The translations under genes and the position numbers were made by a program. A stretch of 28,306 nt of DNA from Caldithrix sp964532875 (GTDB lineage: Bacteria; Calditrichota; Calditrichia; Calditrichales; Calditrichaceae). Shown piece by piece: positions 14,846 to 23,864 of this stretch. Below the pieces are notes generated by a model. The model did no database searches and had not been told where the DNA came from. It saw only the letters and a list, made by a program, of their open reading frames with translations. Numbering within the stretch: position 1 is the stretch's first letter; the number at the start of each line of letters is the position of its first letter. The stretch is taken from contig CAZHIZ010000030.1 in assembly GCA_964532875.1 (NCBI GenBank), positions 1 to 28,306 on the forward strand, in the 5' to 3' direction.

Positions 14846-17800
14846 ATGATAAAGCAAGAAAAAGCGATTTCGTTTAATTCATTTTTCATTATCGAATTCA
14901 TGGATCGTGTTTTGCAAAAAGCACGCTCGCGCTTTACACCCCATATTACGGAAATTATCGAAAATCTGGCCGATGGCCTCAAGAGCGCGGATGATCCTGT
15001 TTTGGTGCTGGAAAAATTGGCCCGCTATCAGGAAACCAACGACATGTCCATTTTTTTGTTCGATATGTTGAGCCGTGTGGAAAAAATTGCGCCTGAACAG
15101 GCTATGCAAAGTTTGGACGGTTTGAGCGACGATTTTATTAATCTTTATGCTCTGATGACGGAAGATTCAGAGGTCTTGACCACGCTCGAGGTGCTGACCA
15201 ACGAATTAAAGAAGAAGATAGAGAAGGTGCCAGAAGAGAAGAAAAAGCCGTTGAAGGAAGCGACAGTTTTGAGCAAAGAAAAAGCGGTGCCCTTTGCCAC
15301 ATTTTACCGTGATGAAGCCAAGATGCAATTGTTGGCGGCTCTGCCGGAAGAGGATCGGGCCGATTTTACCTCTTTTTTGAAGATTGCCCTGCAGGATGAT
15401 GTTCCTGTGGATGAGCTCAATGAGAGTCTAAGCGATGTACTTGCGGCGCTGCGTTCCGTTTTCCCTAAGGATATTCAGGCCCATTCGGCTCGCGATTTAA
15501 TGGCCCGGCTACCGCAAAAAACGGCTGAGGCGGCGCAACATTTCCGGACTTTCAAAAAAGAGAACGAACAAATGTTGCGTGAAATCATCGAAAGTGAAAC
15601 CTTACCGCGCAAAGCACAGCCCGAAGAAAAGGGCGAAATGACCATCGACGCTTTGTTGAAGGAATATTTCCGCTCGGAGGTCGAAGATTACATTCAACTT
15701 ATCGAACAGGTCTTTAACGAACCCTTTTCCCAAAAAGCATTACCAAAGATTATTAAATATTTTAAATCACTTAAAGAAGTGAGCATGATCCACGGCTACA
15801 CCGGGGTTGAATATTTGTGTGAACGTTTAATGGAAACGTTACGTGCCCATGAGAAAGAGGTGCAGACATTTGGCAAGTCTTTTGTGCAGGCCATGAAACA
15901 TATTCTGGCCCAGTTGCGGTCGTTGCGGGTATTGGATTACGATAGTGGCGGTCAGGAGTTGAAGGATGAAGTGGATCGGCTAAGTACATTGTTGGAAGAT
16001 GCTTTAAAAACGCCCGCTCCTGAAGAAATTCCAGCCACGGAACCGACCACGGAACCCGAATCGATTCCGGAAAAAGAAGAAATGCAGCAAAAGGGCGAAG
16101 AGGCCGTTCAGGAAACGGCTCCTGAAACGAAGGAAGAAACGGCCGAGAAAGAAAGCGAAGCAGAAACAAAAGATCAGGCGCAGTGGATTTCCGTGGACGA
16201 TCGGCCACAAATGGTGGCGCTTTTCCGGGAGCTCCTGGAGAAATTAACATCCGATTTGCGCCCCTTCGACCCGGATGGAAAGCCCGAAAAATTTATGAAT
16301 GCTCTACAAGCCGTTACGAAATCTGCGGTCTGGTTGCAGGAAAACATCAACGACTTGTTTTTCGATCCGTTTTTAACGGTTTATGAAAATATCTTTCGCA
16401 CGGATGCCTTGAAAAAGGAAGAAGCCCTGCACAAGTTGTCCGAAGGCTGGGGCCTATTTTTGCAGGAATTGCTGCCGGAATTAAGGTTTGAAAAGACGAA
16501 AAAATTCTGGCAATCGTTTAATTTTGAAGAATTTGTAAACAAAAAACAACAAACGGCTTTGGCCTGGGATGACGACCAGACCGTGCGTGCCTTGTCCGAA
16601 GCCATGCAGGCTTTGTGGCGCAAAAAAGTGGCCGATCAAATATCGGCGGCCCTCACCGAAGGCCGGGAAGAAGCCTTGCACTCGGTTGCTCAATTTACGG
16701 ATTTGTTGCTAAAAAACCTGCAACAGTTGCAATTGACGGATTATGAAGCTTTGCCCGCCTTTTTTGCCGACCAATTTATTAAGCAGAAAAAGCACATCGG
16801 CAACAGTGTGTTGCTGGATGAAATTACTCAGGCTTTTGATCTTTTCTTTGAACGGTTGGCGGAAAAAGGGCGACAGGGAGCCAGCCGGGATTTGGCTGAT
16901 GTTTTGAGCGAAGTTTTAGCCGAGGAAGCGGTTTTGAATGCCCCGGCTCAGGCGGAAATTTCCGAAGATGAACAGGAATTTGCGGCCGATAGTCGCAATC
17001 ATTTACAAAAAGCGGCAGAACTTATTGAGAAACTTAAAGAGAACCCTCAGAATCGGGATCTGTTCAAAACTATTGCCGGTGAGGTGCATGCCGTGTATTC
17101 CGCGGCACAGTTTATGAATCGTGAACCCATTGCCGATGCCGCCATTGTCGTCGAAGAATCCGCCGAAATGTTTGCCGCCCCTGATGTGGCTTTGCCTGAA
17201 GATCTGCTTGATCGAATGCTGGAAGCGGTACATGCTCTGCAGGAAATGGTTGAACAACCCGAATTGGAAAAGACGGAACCATTCGCCGCTTTGCAGGCTG
17301 TTCTGGATCAACTGGTATTGGAAGAGCCGCGGGAGGGCGAATCGAAGGGCAAAGCCACAGGTGAAAAGTTACCCGAAGAAGTGCAAGAAAAGCCGCTTTT
17401 TAGTACCAAAATAACGGACGAAAACGAGTTACGGGAAATTTTTAAAGAAGACGCGCGCAATTTATTGAATACCTTATTAAAAGCCAATCAGGCTTTGTTG
17501 CGCAATCCGGTGGATGAAGAGGCGATTCGCGAATTTGATCAGGCCGTTCATTCCCTGAAAAACGCAGCCAAGATGACCGGTCTGGACGATCTGGCGTTAC
17601 TCTTTGGCCGTTTTGAAGAAGTGTCGGAACAGTTGAAGGAACATTCCTCGGTAAGCACCAAAAAACTTCAGGAAGAAATTGCCGTCATTTTGCAGGAATT
17701 GGAGCCCTTGATTTTTAAAGGGGAATTGAGCACCGCCGATTTGGATATTGTTTTAGCCAGAATGGATGAACTCGCCTCCAGCGTCATTTCGGCGCAAAAG

Positions 17801-20155
17801 GGGGAAGAAGAACGCAATAAACGGTTGCGGTCCCTGTTTGTGGAAGAAGCGAAAGAATTAATCGATAAAATCAATCACGATTTGATCGAATTGGAAAAGG
17901 TGCCGGAGAGCGGAACCATATTGGCCGAGTTGATGCGCCATTTGCACACCCTAAAGGGGGGCGCCATGATGGCCAATTACAATAAAATCGGGGAATTGAC
18001 GCACAAACTGGAAGATTATTTCCAATTATATCGCGAGCAAAATGCGGAGACTAAACTGGAGCTTTTGCCCACGGCTTTTACGATTATCGATTTAATTTCG
18101 GAAATGGTACGCTCGGTGGAACAGGGCAAGCCGGAGCTGGTTTCGGAATTCACGGCGCGATTGGCTGATATCGACAATAAACTTTTCTATTTAAAAGATT
18201 TTGAAATGCCTCACGATCGCCAACCGATTGAAGGCGACGCTACAACCAAACAACCTTTAGCCGTTCAGGAAGCGGACAATACCATCAAAATAAAGGCTTC
18301 GTTTGTCGATCATCTGGTGAATCTGGCCACGGAACTGGTCGTGAATCGAACGGAACTGACATCCTATTTCGAAACGCTGAAGAAACTTGCCGCCGATTTG
18401 GATCGGCGCAAAAAAGACATTCGTCATTTTACGCATCAGTTCGAAGATTTTTTGGAAGAGAGTTCCTTTGCCGATCTTAAAAATCTACCGCCTTCCGTAG
18501 AACAAGATTACGAGATGCTGACCAAATTTGCCGAGAACTTAAAGAATTTTTCCGGGGATTATTCGGAAATTGCCACGAGTATCGGCAAACTCATGCGCTC
18601 GCTGGAGAAGAATGTCAGCCAACTTTCCGTCCTCAGCAAAAGTTTGCACGGCGATTTACTAAAAGCGCGCATGTTGCCCATTCGTTTGTTGTTTGAACGT
18701 TTTGAACGCCCGGTGCGTGATTTGGCCCGTAAACAACGAAAACAAGTGGAGTTGATCGTTGAAGATAACGGCGCCGAATTGGATCGGGCCATGGTAGAAG
18801 CTTTGTACGAACCTTTGCTGCACATTATTCGTAACGCTGTGGATCACGGCATTGAAAAACCAGCCCAGCGTAAAAAAGCGGGTAAGGAGCCGAAAGGGAA
18901 AATTATTCTGCGCGCACGGCAGGAAAAAGGGCAGGTGGTTATCGATATTATTGATGACGGTCAGGGCATCGACCCGGAAAAGATACGCCAAAAAATTATT
19001 GATTTGAAGTTGATGAAGAAAAAGGAAGCGCAAGAGCTCTCCGAGAGCCGTTTGCTGGAATTCATTTTTGCACCCGATTTTAGCACCAGCGATAAAACGA
19101 CCGATGTTTCCGGCCGCGGCATTGGTCTGGATGTGGTCGTTTCCGAAATTCAAAAATTAAAGGGTATTGTACGGGTTAAAACGAATATCAATCAGGGTAC
19201 GGTTTTCTCCATTCGGGTGCCTTTAACGTTAATCGTTTCACAGGCCATGCTCATTAAATTTCACGATCAGACTTTGGCCGTACCTCTCATCGCCGTGATG
19301 GAATCTCTGGAAATCGGTGAAGGCGATATTTTGCTGGACGACCAGCGTTCCTACGTGCAAGTGCGCGGTAAATTATTGCCTTATGTCGATATCGATTCCG
19401 TTTTACGCCTGCCGGATGCAGCGCAGACCGAAAGCCAACCCAAAACAACGGCCGTCATTTTACACGATTCCGGGGTGAGCATTGCCCTGGGCATTGAGGA
19501 AATTATCGGTCGGCAAGATATTGTCATTAAAAATCTGGGTTCGCTTTTGCAAAATGTGGAATTGATCAGCGGCGGAACGATTTTGGCCAGCGGCGAGGTG
19601 GCGCTGATTTTGGACTATGCCAGTTTAATCCACAAAGTGGAAACGGAATTTTTTGCCGCCTCGCGTGAAAAGCAGTTGGTGCGCAAAATTATTTCTTCCC
19701 AAAAAAGAACGAAAGTAAATGAATCCGAAGGCTTTATCGACCAGGGGCAAATATTCAGCAAGACGATTACCGGCCGTAAACCCGTGGTAATGGTCGTGGA
19801 TGATGCCATGAGCGTTCGGGAATTCATCAGTACCTTTCTGGAACGCAACGGCTTTGACACGTTAAAAGCGGAAGACGGTAAAAAGGCCTTGCAGATGCTG
19901 AAAAAGAAACCGGTTGATTTGCTGATCACCGATCTGGAGATGCCGGTAATGCACGGCTTCGATTTAATCAAAAAAGTGCGCGATATGGCCGCTTACAAAG
20001 ATCTACCCATCATTATTCTTACAGCTCAGGCCGGTAAAAATTTTCAGGCCAAAGGCGCCGAAATCGGGGCGAATGCCTTTATCTCCAAGCCGTTCAAGGA
20101 AGGTGACCTGTTGCGCATGATTAACGCCTTTATTCAGGTGGATTCCGAAAAATAA
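14846..20155 (+). CDS. ChpA-like CheA hybrid histidine kinase with several Hpt-like modules and a terminal receiver
   Basis: This very large kinase (1769 aa; ordinary CheA is about 650-750) probably phosphorylates the operon's receiver protein in response to the receptor. Hpt-type motifs are seen at H1034 (HTLKGGAMMANYNKIGEL), H902 (VHSLKNAAKMTGLDDLA) and, more divergent, H748 (EVHAVYSAAQF). A related segment has lysine instead of histidine (K307, FKSLKEVSMIHG). An acidic linker covers about 395-450. The kinase core has ARMLPIRLLFERF (from 1274), the N box HIIRNAVDHG (1326-1335), DDGQGID (1370-1376) and GRGIG (1423-1427). A CheW-like domain covers about 1466-1600 and a receiver has D1652, D1653, D1696, T1726 and K1748. 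Closest described architectures are ChpA and FrzE-like hybrids. Start ATG 14846, GGAG at 14835-14838. Confidence 0.93.
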   Translation: MIKQEKAISFNSFFIIEFMDRVLQKARSRFTPHITEIIENLADGLKSADDPVLVLEKLARYQETNDMSIFLFDMLSRVEKIAPEQAMQSLDGLSDDFINLYALMTEDSEVLTTLEVLTNELKKKIEKVPEEKKKPLKEATVLSKEKAVPFATFYRDEAKMQLLAALPEEDRADFTSFLKIALQDDVPVDELNESLSDVLAALRSVFPKDIQAHSARDLMARLPQKTAEAAQHFRTFKKENEQMLREIIESETLPRKAQPEEKGEMTIDALLKEYFRSEVEDYIQLIEQVFNEPFSQKALPKIIKYFKSLKEVSMIHGYTGVEYLCERLMETLRAHEKEVQTFGKSFVQAMKHILAQLRSLRVLDYDSGGQELKDEVDRLSTLLEDALKTPAPEEIPATEPTTEPESIPEKEEMQQKGEEAVQETAPETKEETAEKESEAETKDQAQWISVDDRPQMVALFRELLEKLTSDLRPFDPDGKPEKFMNALQAVTKSAVWLQENINDLFFDPFLTVYENIFRTDALKKEEALHKLSEGWGLFLQELLPELRFEKTKKFWQSFNFEEFVNKKQQTALAWDDDQTVRALSEAMQALWRKKVADQISAALTEGREEALHSVAQFTDLLLKNLQQLQLTDYEALPAFFADQFIKQKKHIGNSVLLDEITQAFDLFFERLAEKGRQGASRDLADVLSEVLAEEAVLNAPAQAEISEDEQEFAADSRNHLQKAAELIEKLKENPQNRDLFKTIAGEVHAVYSAAQFMNREPIADAAIVVEESAEMFAAPDVALPEDLLDRMLEAVHALQEMVEQPELEKTEPFAALQAVLDQLVLEEPREGESKGKATGEKLPEEVQEKPLFSTKITDENELREIFKEDARNLLNTLLKANQALLRNPVDEEAIREFDQAVHSLKNAAKMTGLDDLALLFGRFEEVSEQLKEHSSVSTKKLQEEIAVILQELEPLIFKGELSTADLDIVLARMDELASSVISAQKGEEERNKRLRSLFVEEAKELIDKINHDLIELEKVPESGTILAELMRHLHTLKGGAMMANYNKIGELTHKLEDYFQLYREQNAETKLELLPTAFTIIDLISEMVRSVEQGKPELVSEFTARLADIDNKLFYLKDFEMPHDRQPIEGDATTKQPLAVQEADNTIKIKASFVDHLVNLATELVVNRTELTSYFETLKKLAADLDRRKKDIRHFTHQFEDFLEESSFADLKNLPPSVEQDYEMLTKFAENLKNFSGDYSEIATSIGKLMRSLEKNVSQLSVLSKSLHGDLLKARMLPIRLLFERFERPVRDLARKQRKQVELIVEDNGAELDRAMVEALYEPLLHIIRNAVDHGIEKPAQRKKAGKEPKGKIILRARQEKGQVVIDIIDDGQGIDPEKIRQKIIDLKLMKKKEAQELSESRLLEFIFAPDFSTSDKTTDVSGRGIGLDVVVSEIQKLKGIVRVKTNINQGTVFSIRVPLTLIVSQAMLIKFHDQTLAVPLIAVMESLEIGEGDILLDDQRSYVQVRGKLLPYVDIDSVLRLPDAAQTESQPKTTAVILHDSGVSIALGIEEIIGRQDIVIKNLGSLLQNVELISGGTILASGEVALILDYASLIHKVETEFFAASREKQLVRKIISSQKRTKVNESEGFIDQGQIFSKTITGRKPVVMVVDDAMSVREFISTFLERNGFDTLKAEDGKKALQMLKKKPVDLLITDLEMPVMHGFDLIKKVRDMAAYKDLPIIILTAQAGKNFQAKGAEIGANAFISKPFKEGDLLRMINAFIQVDSEK

Positions 20156-20183
20156 TCTTTAATCAATGGTTTAATCCGTAACT

Positions 20184-21701
20184 ATGAAAACAATATTCGT
20201 CGTTTTTTATCTGTTTACAGCGATAGTCCTGTATTCTCCCTTGCGCGGACAGCAAGCCGTTCAGGTTATTAAATCCAAAGTGATTAACGGCGAGGTGCGC
20301 TGGTCGGGACAAATTCTCATCCGTGGCGATGTGGTAATCGGGCCTTCCGGTATGCTGCAAATCGCCCCGGGAACACGCATCATGTTTGACCCCAATAGCG
20401 ATGTGCATCATTCGGGATTCGACAAAACGCGTTGCGAACTCATCGTGAAGGGTACGATTTTTGCCAAGGGCAGTATTAATCAAAAAATCGTGTTCACCTC
20501 GGCTGCCGGCAATCCCCGCATGCAGGATTGGGGCGGCATTGTCATTCTAAACGGAAACAAACCGGCCGTGTTCGAGTTTGCCGTGGTGGAATATGCCTAC
20601 AACGGTTTTGACATTAAAAAAAGCAACCCGATCATCCGAAACTGCCAGATCCAATTTAACTACAATGCGGGACTAAAAATTGCCGTGCGTTCCCGGGCCA
20701 AACTGATTGGCAACATCATCCGTGACAACGGCTATGCCGGGGTGGTTTGCGAAACCGGCGCCCAACCCGTTTTAACCGATAATTTGATTACTAAAAATCA
20801 AATCGGTTGCATTGTGTTCGGCTCAGCCCAACCCAATTTAGGCGATTTACGCAAAGGCCCCTCGTTTAATCCGGGGCGGAACGCCATGTTTGACAATCTG
20901 GAATACGATTTGTACAATCATTCTGCCAACGATCTCAAGGCGGAAGGCAATTCCTGGGGCAGTAAAAATTTAAATGACATCCTGGCCCGCATTTACGATA
21001 AAAAAGATGCCGATCGCTTTGGTGCCGTTGATTTCAATCCGATTATGGGCAATGTGGACTTGTTCAAGAAAATGCTTTTGGCTCAACAGACACCGGCACC
21101 AGCCGCAGCGGTCGATAGCACACAAACGGGGACTGCCTTAGCCGCAACGGCGCCGCCGAAAAAAACCGTTAAAGCACCCGGCCAAACCAAACAGGTTTCT
21201 TTGCCCCAGCCGAAGGTAAAAAAAGAAACAAAGCTAACGGATACGGCGTCCGCTCCGGTGGCTAAACCTAAACCGGCTCTTTCTATTGCCCGCGCCGAAG
21301 AAAGTAAAGCCCAGGATACGAGCGCCGTCGAAAAGTCGCCTGCTCGGCAAACCGCTGCAGCGGAAAGTGTAGCCACCGTCAAACCCAAAGAAGAAGAACC
21401 TCCGAAAATCGACTTTAATCAGGTGTTTTTGGATGTGTTTCTGGACCACAAGGTAAAGGTGATTAAAGAGGCCAAGCCCGTTATCGACGATCCGGCAAAA
21501 GGTATGTACGAACACGGGCGCATCGTGGTACGGGTGGTGGTGAACCGGCAGGGGAATGTCGAGCAGGCGCAGGTGTTAAAAGGTCTGAATTATTATTACG
21601 ATCAATTGTCTTTGGATGCAGCTAAAAAGTTCCGTTTTAAACCCGGCACCGTAAAAGGGGTACCGGTTCGTTTTTCCACCAGTATTTTGTTCATGTTCTA
21701 A
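20184..21701 (+). CDS. Exported right-handed beta-helix protein fused to a TonB C-terminal domain
   Basis: The 505-residue protein starts with a signal peptide (MKTIFVVFYLFTAIVLYSP). Residues of about 30-290 look like a right-handed beta-helix: GMLQIAPGTRIMF, then rungs such as NPIIRNCQIQFNYNAGLKI and GNIIRDNGYAGVV, as in NosD/pectin-lyase-like proteins. Residues of about 300-412 are an Ala/Pro/Lys-rich linker. Residues of about 425-505 are a TonB_C-like domain (GRIVVRVVVNRQGNVEQAQV, ending RFSTSILFMF). Normal TonB has an N-terminal membrane anchor and transmits energy from ExbBD; here a cleavable signal and beta-helix take that place, so an energy-coupling role is doubtful. It follows the kinase gene by 28 bp with no terminator between. 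Function unknown; binding to envelope polymers is one option. Confidence 0.8.
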   Translation: MKTIFVVFYLFTAIVLYSPLRGQQAVQVIKSKVINGEVRWSGQILIRGDVVIGPSGMLQIAPGTRIMFDPNSDVHHSGFDKTRCELIVKGTIFAKGSINQKIVFTSAAGNPRMQDWGGIVILNGNKPAVFEFAVVEYAYNGFDIKKSNPIIRNCQIQFNYNAGLKIAVRSRAKLIGNIIRDNGYAGVVCETGAQPVLTDNLITKNQIGCIVFGSAQPNLGDLRKGPSFNPGRNAMFDNLEYDLYNHSANDLKAEGNSWGSKNLNDILARIYDKKDADRFGAVDFNPIMGNVDLFKKMLLAQQTPAPAAAVDSTQTGTALAATAPPKKTVKAPGQTKQVSLPQPKVKKETKLTDTASAPVAKPKPALSIARAEESKAQDTSAVEKSPARQTAAAESVATVKPKEEEPPKIDFNQVFLDVFLDHKVKVIKEAKPVIDDPAKGMYEHGRIVVRVVVNRQGNVEQAQVLKGLNYYYDQLSLDAAKKFRFKPGTVKGVPVRFSTSILFMF

Positions 21702-21841
21702 AAAGCCTGTGCCATGCTTAATTGAACATTGGAGGGCAGGCCTTTCCTCTTAAATCTGCTTTTTCCCTTGTCTCGGCGGGGGAATGGTTTTCCTGTTTTT
21801 TGTCTTCCCCTTCTAAACAGAACGCTTTACGGGCAATATTC

Positions 21842-21874
21842 TTGGGTATTTTTCACAAAAATTGATTAAATTAG
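21842..21874 (+). promoter_or_regulatory. Candidate FCB-type promoter upstream of the deoxynucleoside kinase gene
   Basis: TTG at 21842-21844, a 22-bp spacer, and TAAATTAG at 21867-21874 resemble the TTTG/TAnnTTTG promoter layout. The 12 bases TTGATTAAATTA spanning the downstream element nearly recur on the minus strand upstream of the isocitrate dehydrogenase gene (TTGATTAACTTA). The start codon is 32 bp downstream. Promoter function is inferred. Confidence 0.45.
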
Positions 21875-21905
21875 CAAATAAACAATCTAATAAAGGGAAA
21901 ATTCT

Positions 21906-22556
21906 TTGGCGGAAAATCGAAAATTATATGTGGCCATTGCCGGGAATATCGGTGTGGGTAAAACAACGTTAACACGCATGCTCAGCCAAAAATTGGGCTG
22001 GAAGGCCTATTACGAAAAAGTGATTGACAATCCTTATCTGGAAGATTTTTACAAGGACATGAAGCGCTGGAGTTTCCACCTGCAAATTTATTTTCTTTCC
22101 CATCGTTTTATCAGTCAAAAGGAAATAACCGAGTGGCCGGATTCCTGCATTCAGGATCGCAGCATTTACGAAGATGCCGAAATATTTGCCACCACCCTGC
22201 ATAAGCAAGGCTTCATGTCCGATCGCGATTTCGACAATTACAAGGCGTTGTTCGAGATCATGACCAGCTATTTGCGGCAACCGGATTTGATTATTTATCT
22301 GCGCGCGAGTACCGATTTACTGTTCGAACACATTCGCAAACGGGGGCGTAGCTACGAATTGCAGATGGACCGCGCCTATTTGGAACAATTGAATCAGGCT
22401 TACGAAGAATGGATCGAACGGGCCAGAGCGGCCGGTTTTCGGGTCTTTACCTTCGATATGACCAATCGCGATTTCGAGCACAACCCGCGGGATTTCAATA
22501 TTTTGTACCGCACCATTCGTGATCTGGAAAATCAAAGATGGATCGACGGGCTTTAA
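21906..22556 (+). CDS. Deoxynucleoside kinase (deoxyadenosine/deoxyguanosine kinase-like)
   Basis: The protein (216 aa) phosphorylates deoxynucleosides for salvage of DNA precursors. It has the P-loop GNIGVGKTT (residues 13-21), the base-binding/catalytic block YEKVIDNPYLEDFY with E37, the DRS motif at D84-R85-S86 (QDRSIYED), and a lid region HIRKRGRSYEL. The NPYLEDFY stretch and overall length fit the dAK/dGK group of bacteria rather than thymidine kinase. Specificity cannot be fixed from sequence alone. The start is TTG at 21906, preceded by an AAAGGGAAAA stretch. Its 3' end overlaps the next gene by 19 bp. Confidence 0.9.
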   Translation: MAENRKLYVAIAGNIGVGKTTLTRMLSQKLGWKAYYEKVIDNPYLEDFYKDMKRWSFHLQIYFLSHRFISQKEITEWPDSCIQDRSIYEDAEIFATTLHKQGFMSDRDFDNYKALFEIMTSYLRQPDLIIYLRASTDLLFEHIRKRGRSYELQMDRAYLEQLNQAYEEWIERARAAGFRVFTFDMTNRDFEHNPRDFNILYRTIRDLENQRWIDGL

Positions 22557-23824
22557 TTATTACCTACTATTTTCCGCCCTTAGGCGGGGGCGGGGTGCAG
22601 CGCATGGCCAAACTGGTCAAATATGCTTCCCGTCTCGGTTGGCATTTTACGGTCATAACCGCCGATGAGCCCACACACATCATTCCCACGGATCCCACCT
22701 TAAACGAAGACATTCCCGATTCCGTACGTGTGCGGCGCATTCCCTTCCCCGGATGGCCCGGGGCCAAACGCGGTTTTAGCGCTTTAACGCAAACGGCCGG
22801 TTTTTTTAAACGCTACATTAGCGCCTGGCTTTACGTACCGGACAGCCGCAAAAAATGGCTGGAAAAGGCCTGGCCCCGCATCAGGCACGAACTGAAATCT
22901 GAAAAATACGATGTGGTTTTGATTAGCATTCCGCCTTATTCGTTGTCATTTTTGGCGCAGGCGATTAAAAAGGAATTTACTCTGCCCGTTATTTTGGATT
23001 TGCGTGATCCCTGGTCCATGAATCCCTACAAAATTTACCCGACCCCTTTGCATCGCATTTGGGATCGGCGAACGGAACGGCGTATTATCGCAAACATCTC
23101 GTACGGCATCAGTGCTTACCGGCGACTTCTTGACTATTACGGCAAGACGGTGCCCGGGTTTAAAGCGGACTTCTGGCAGGTGATTCCCAACGGATTTGAT
23201 CGCGACGATTTTGAGGAACTCGGTCCGGTTGAAATGGAGAAAAAAGCAACGTTTGATATCGCTTTTTCGGGAACCGTTTACTCACACATCAATCATCCCA
23301 CGCCCCTGTTTAAGGCCATGGCTCGTTTAAGAAGGGAGCATTCTGTTCTAACAGACAGGCTGCGTTTTGTCTTTGTGGGTAAGGCCCATATCGATCTTAA
23401 GAAGTTGGCCGGAAAGTTTGCCTTGCAAGACCAATTGTCCGTTCGGCCCTATTTGCCCCACCGGCAAAGTTTGCGGGTATTGCAGCGGGCTGATGTTTTG
23501 TGTGTGATTTTAGATGATCGCGATCCGCGCAGCGCTTACACGGTAGGGGGTAAGGTGTACGAATATTTGGCGTTGAAAAAACCGATTTTAGCTCTGGTGC
23601 CGCCCGATGGAGAAGCCGCCGATCTGATCCGCGCAACCGCTTCGGGAATCGTCGTCTCCCCGCAAAATATCGGGGGGATTGCACAGGTATTAAAGCGCCT
23701 GATGCAGGATGATGGGCCGCCCCTTACCTTTAACGGTATTGAAGAATTTGATCGGCAACGACAGGCGCAGGCCTTTATCCGTTTTTTTGAAAAGGTCGTA
23801 GCCTCCGCCGCTTCGTCCCGCTAA
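22538..23824 (+). CDS. GT4-type glycosyltransferase (WbuB/Cap-like)
   Basis: This 428-residue protein opens with the donor-fold loop of GT-B enzymes, LIITYYFPPLGGGGVQRMAK, and continues with HFTVITADEP. The N-terminal domain also has PVILDLRDPWSMNPY. The C-terminal nucleotide-sugar domain shows DIAFSGTVY, RFVFVGKAHIDLKKL, the PYLPHRQSLRVLQRADV stretch and VGGKVYEYLALKKPILAL, where the acidic residue expected to bind the sugar nucleotide is found. It probably adds a sugar to a surface polysaccharide or lipid at the inner membrane; donor and acceptor are unknown. It overlaps the kinase gene by 19 bp, so the two are translated from one message even though no shared pathway is evident. Confidence 0.86.
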   Translation: MDRRALIITYYFPPLGGGGVQRMAKLVKYASRLGWHFTVITADEPTHIIPTDPTLNEDIPDSVRVRRIPFPGWPGAKRGFSALTQTAGFFKRYISAWLYVPDSRKKWLEKAWPRIRHELKSEKYDVVLISIPPYSLSFLAQAIKKEFTLPVILDLRDPWSMNPYKIYPTPLHRIWDRRTERRIIANISYGISAYRRLLDYYGKTVPGFKADFWQVIPNGFDRDDFEELGPVEMEKKATFDIAFSGTVYSHINHPTPLFKAMARLRREHSVLTDRLRFVFVGKAHIDLKKLAGKFALQDQLSVRPYLPHRQSLRVLQRADVLCVILDDRDPRSAYTVGGKVYEYLALKKPILALVPPDGEAADLIRATASGIVVSPQNIGGIAQVLKRLMQDDGPPLTFNGIEEFDRQRQAQAFIRFFEKVVASAASSR

Positions 23825-23864
23825 TCGTTCATCTTCAACATTCACGCCCCATTTTTACCTCTTG

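Noticed and set aside
21703..21746. Possible terminator after the beta-helix/TonB_C gene (GCCTG paired with CAGGC)
   Set aside because: Only five uninterrupted pairs, a 27-base loop and a broken T run; too weak to call, although the operon must end somewhere here.
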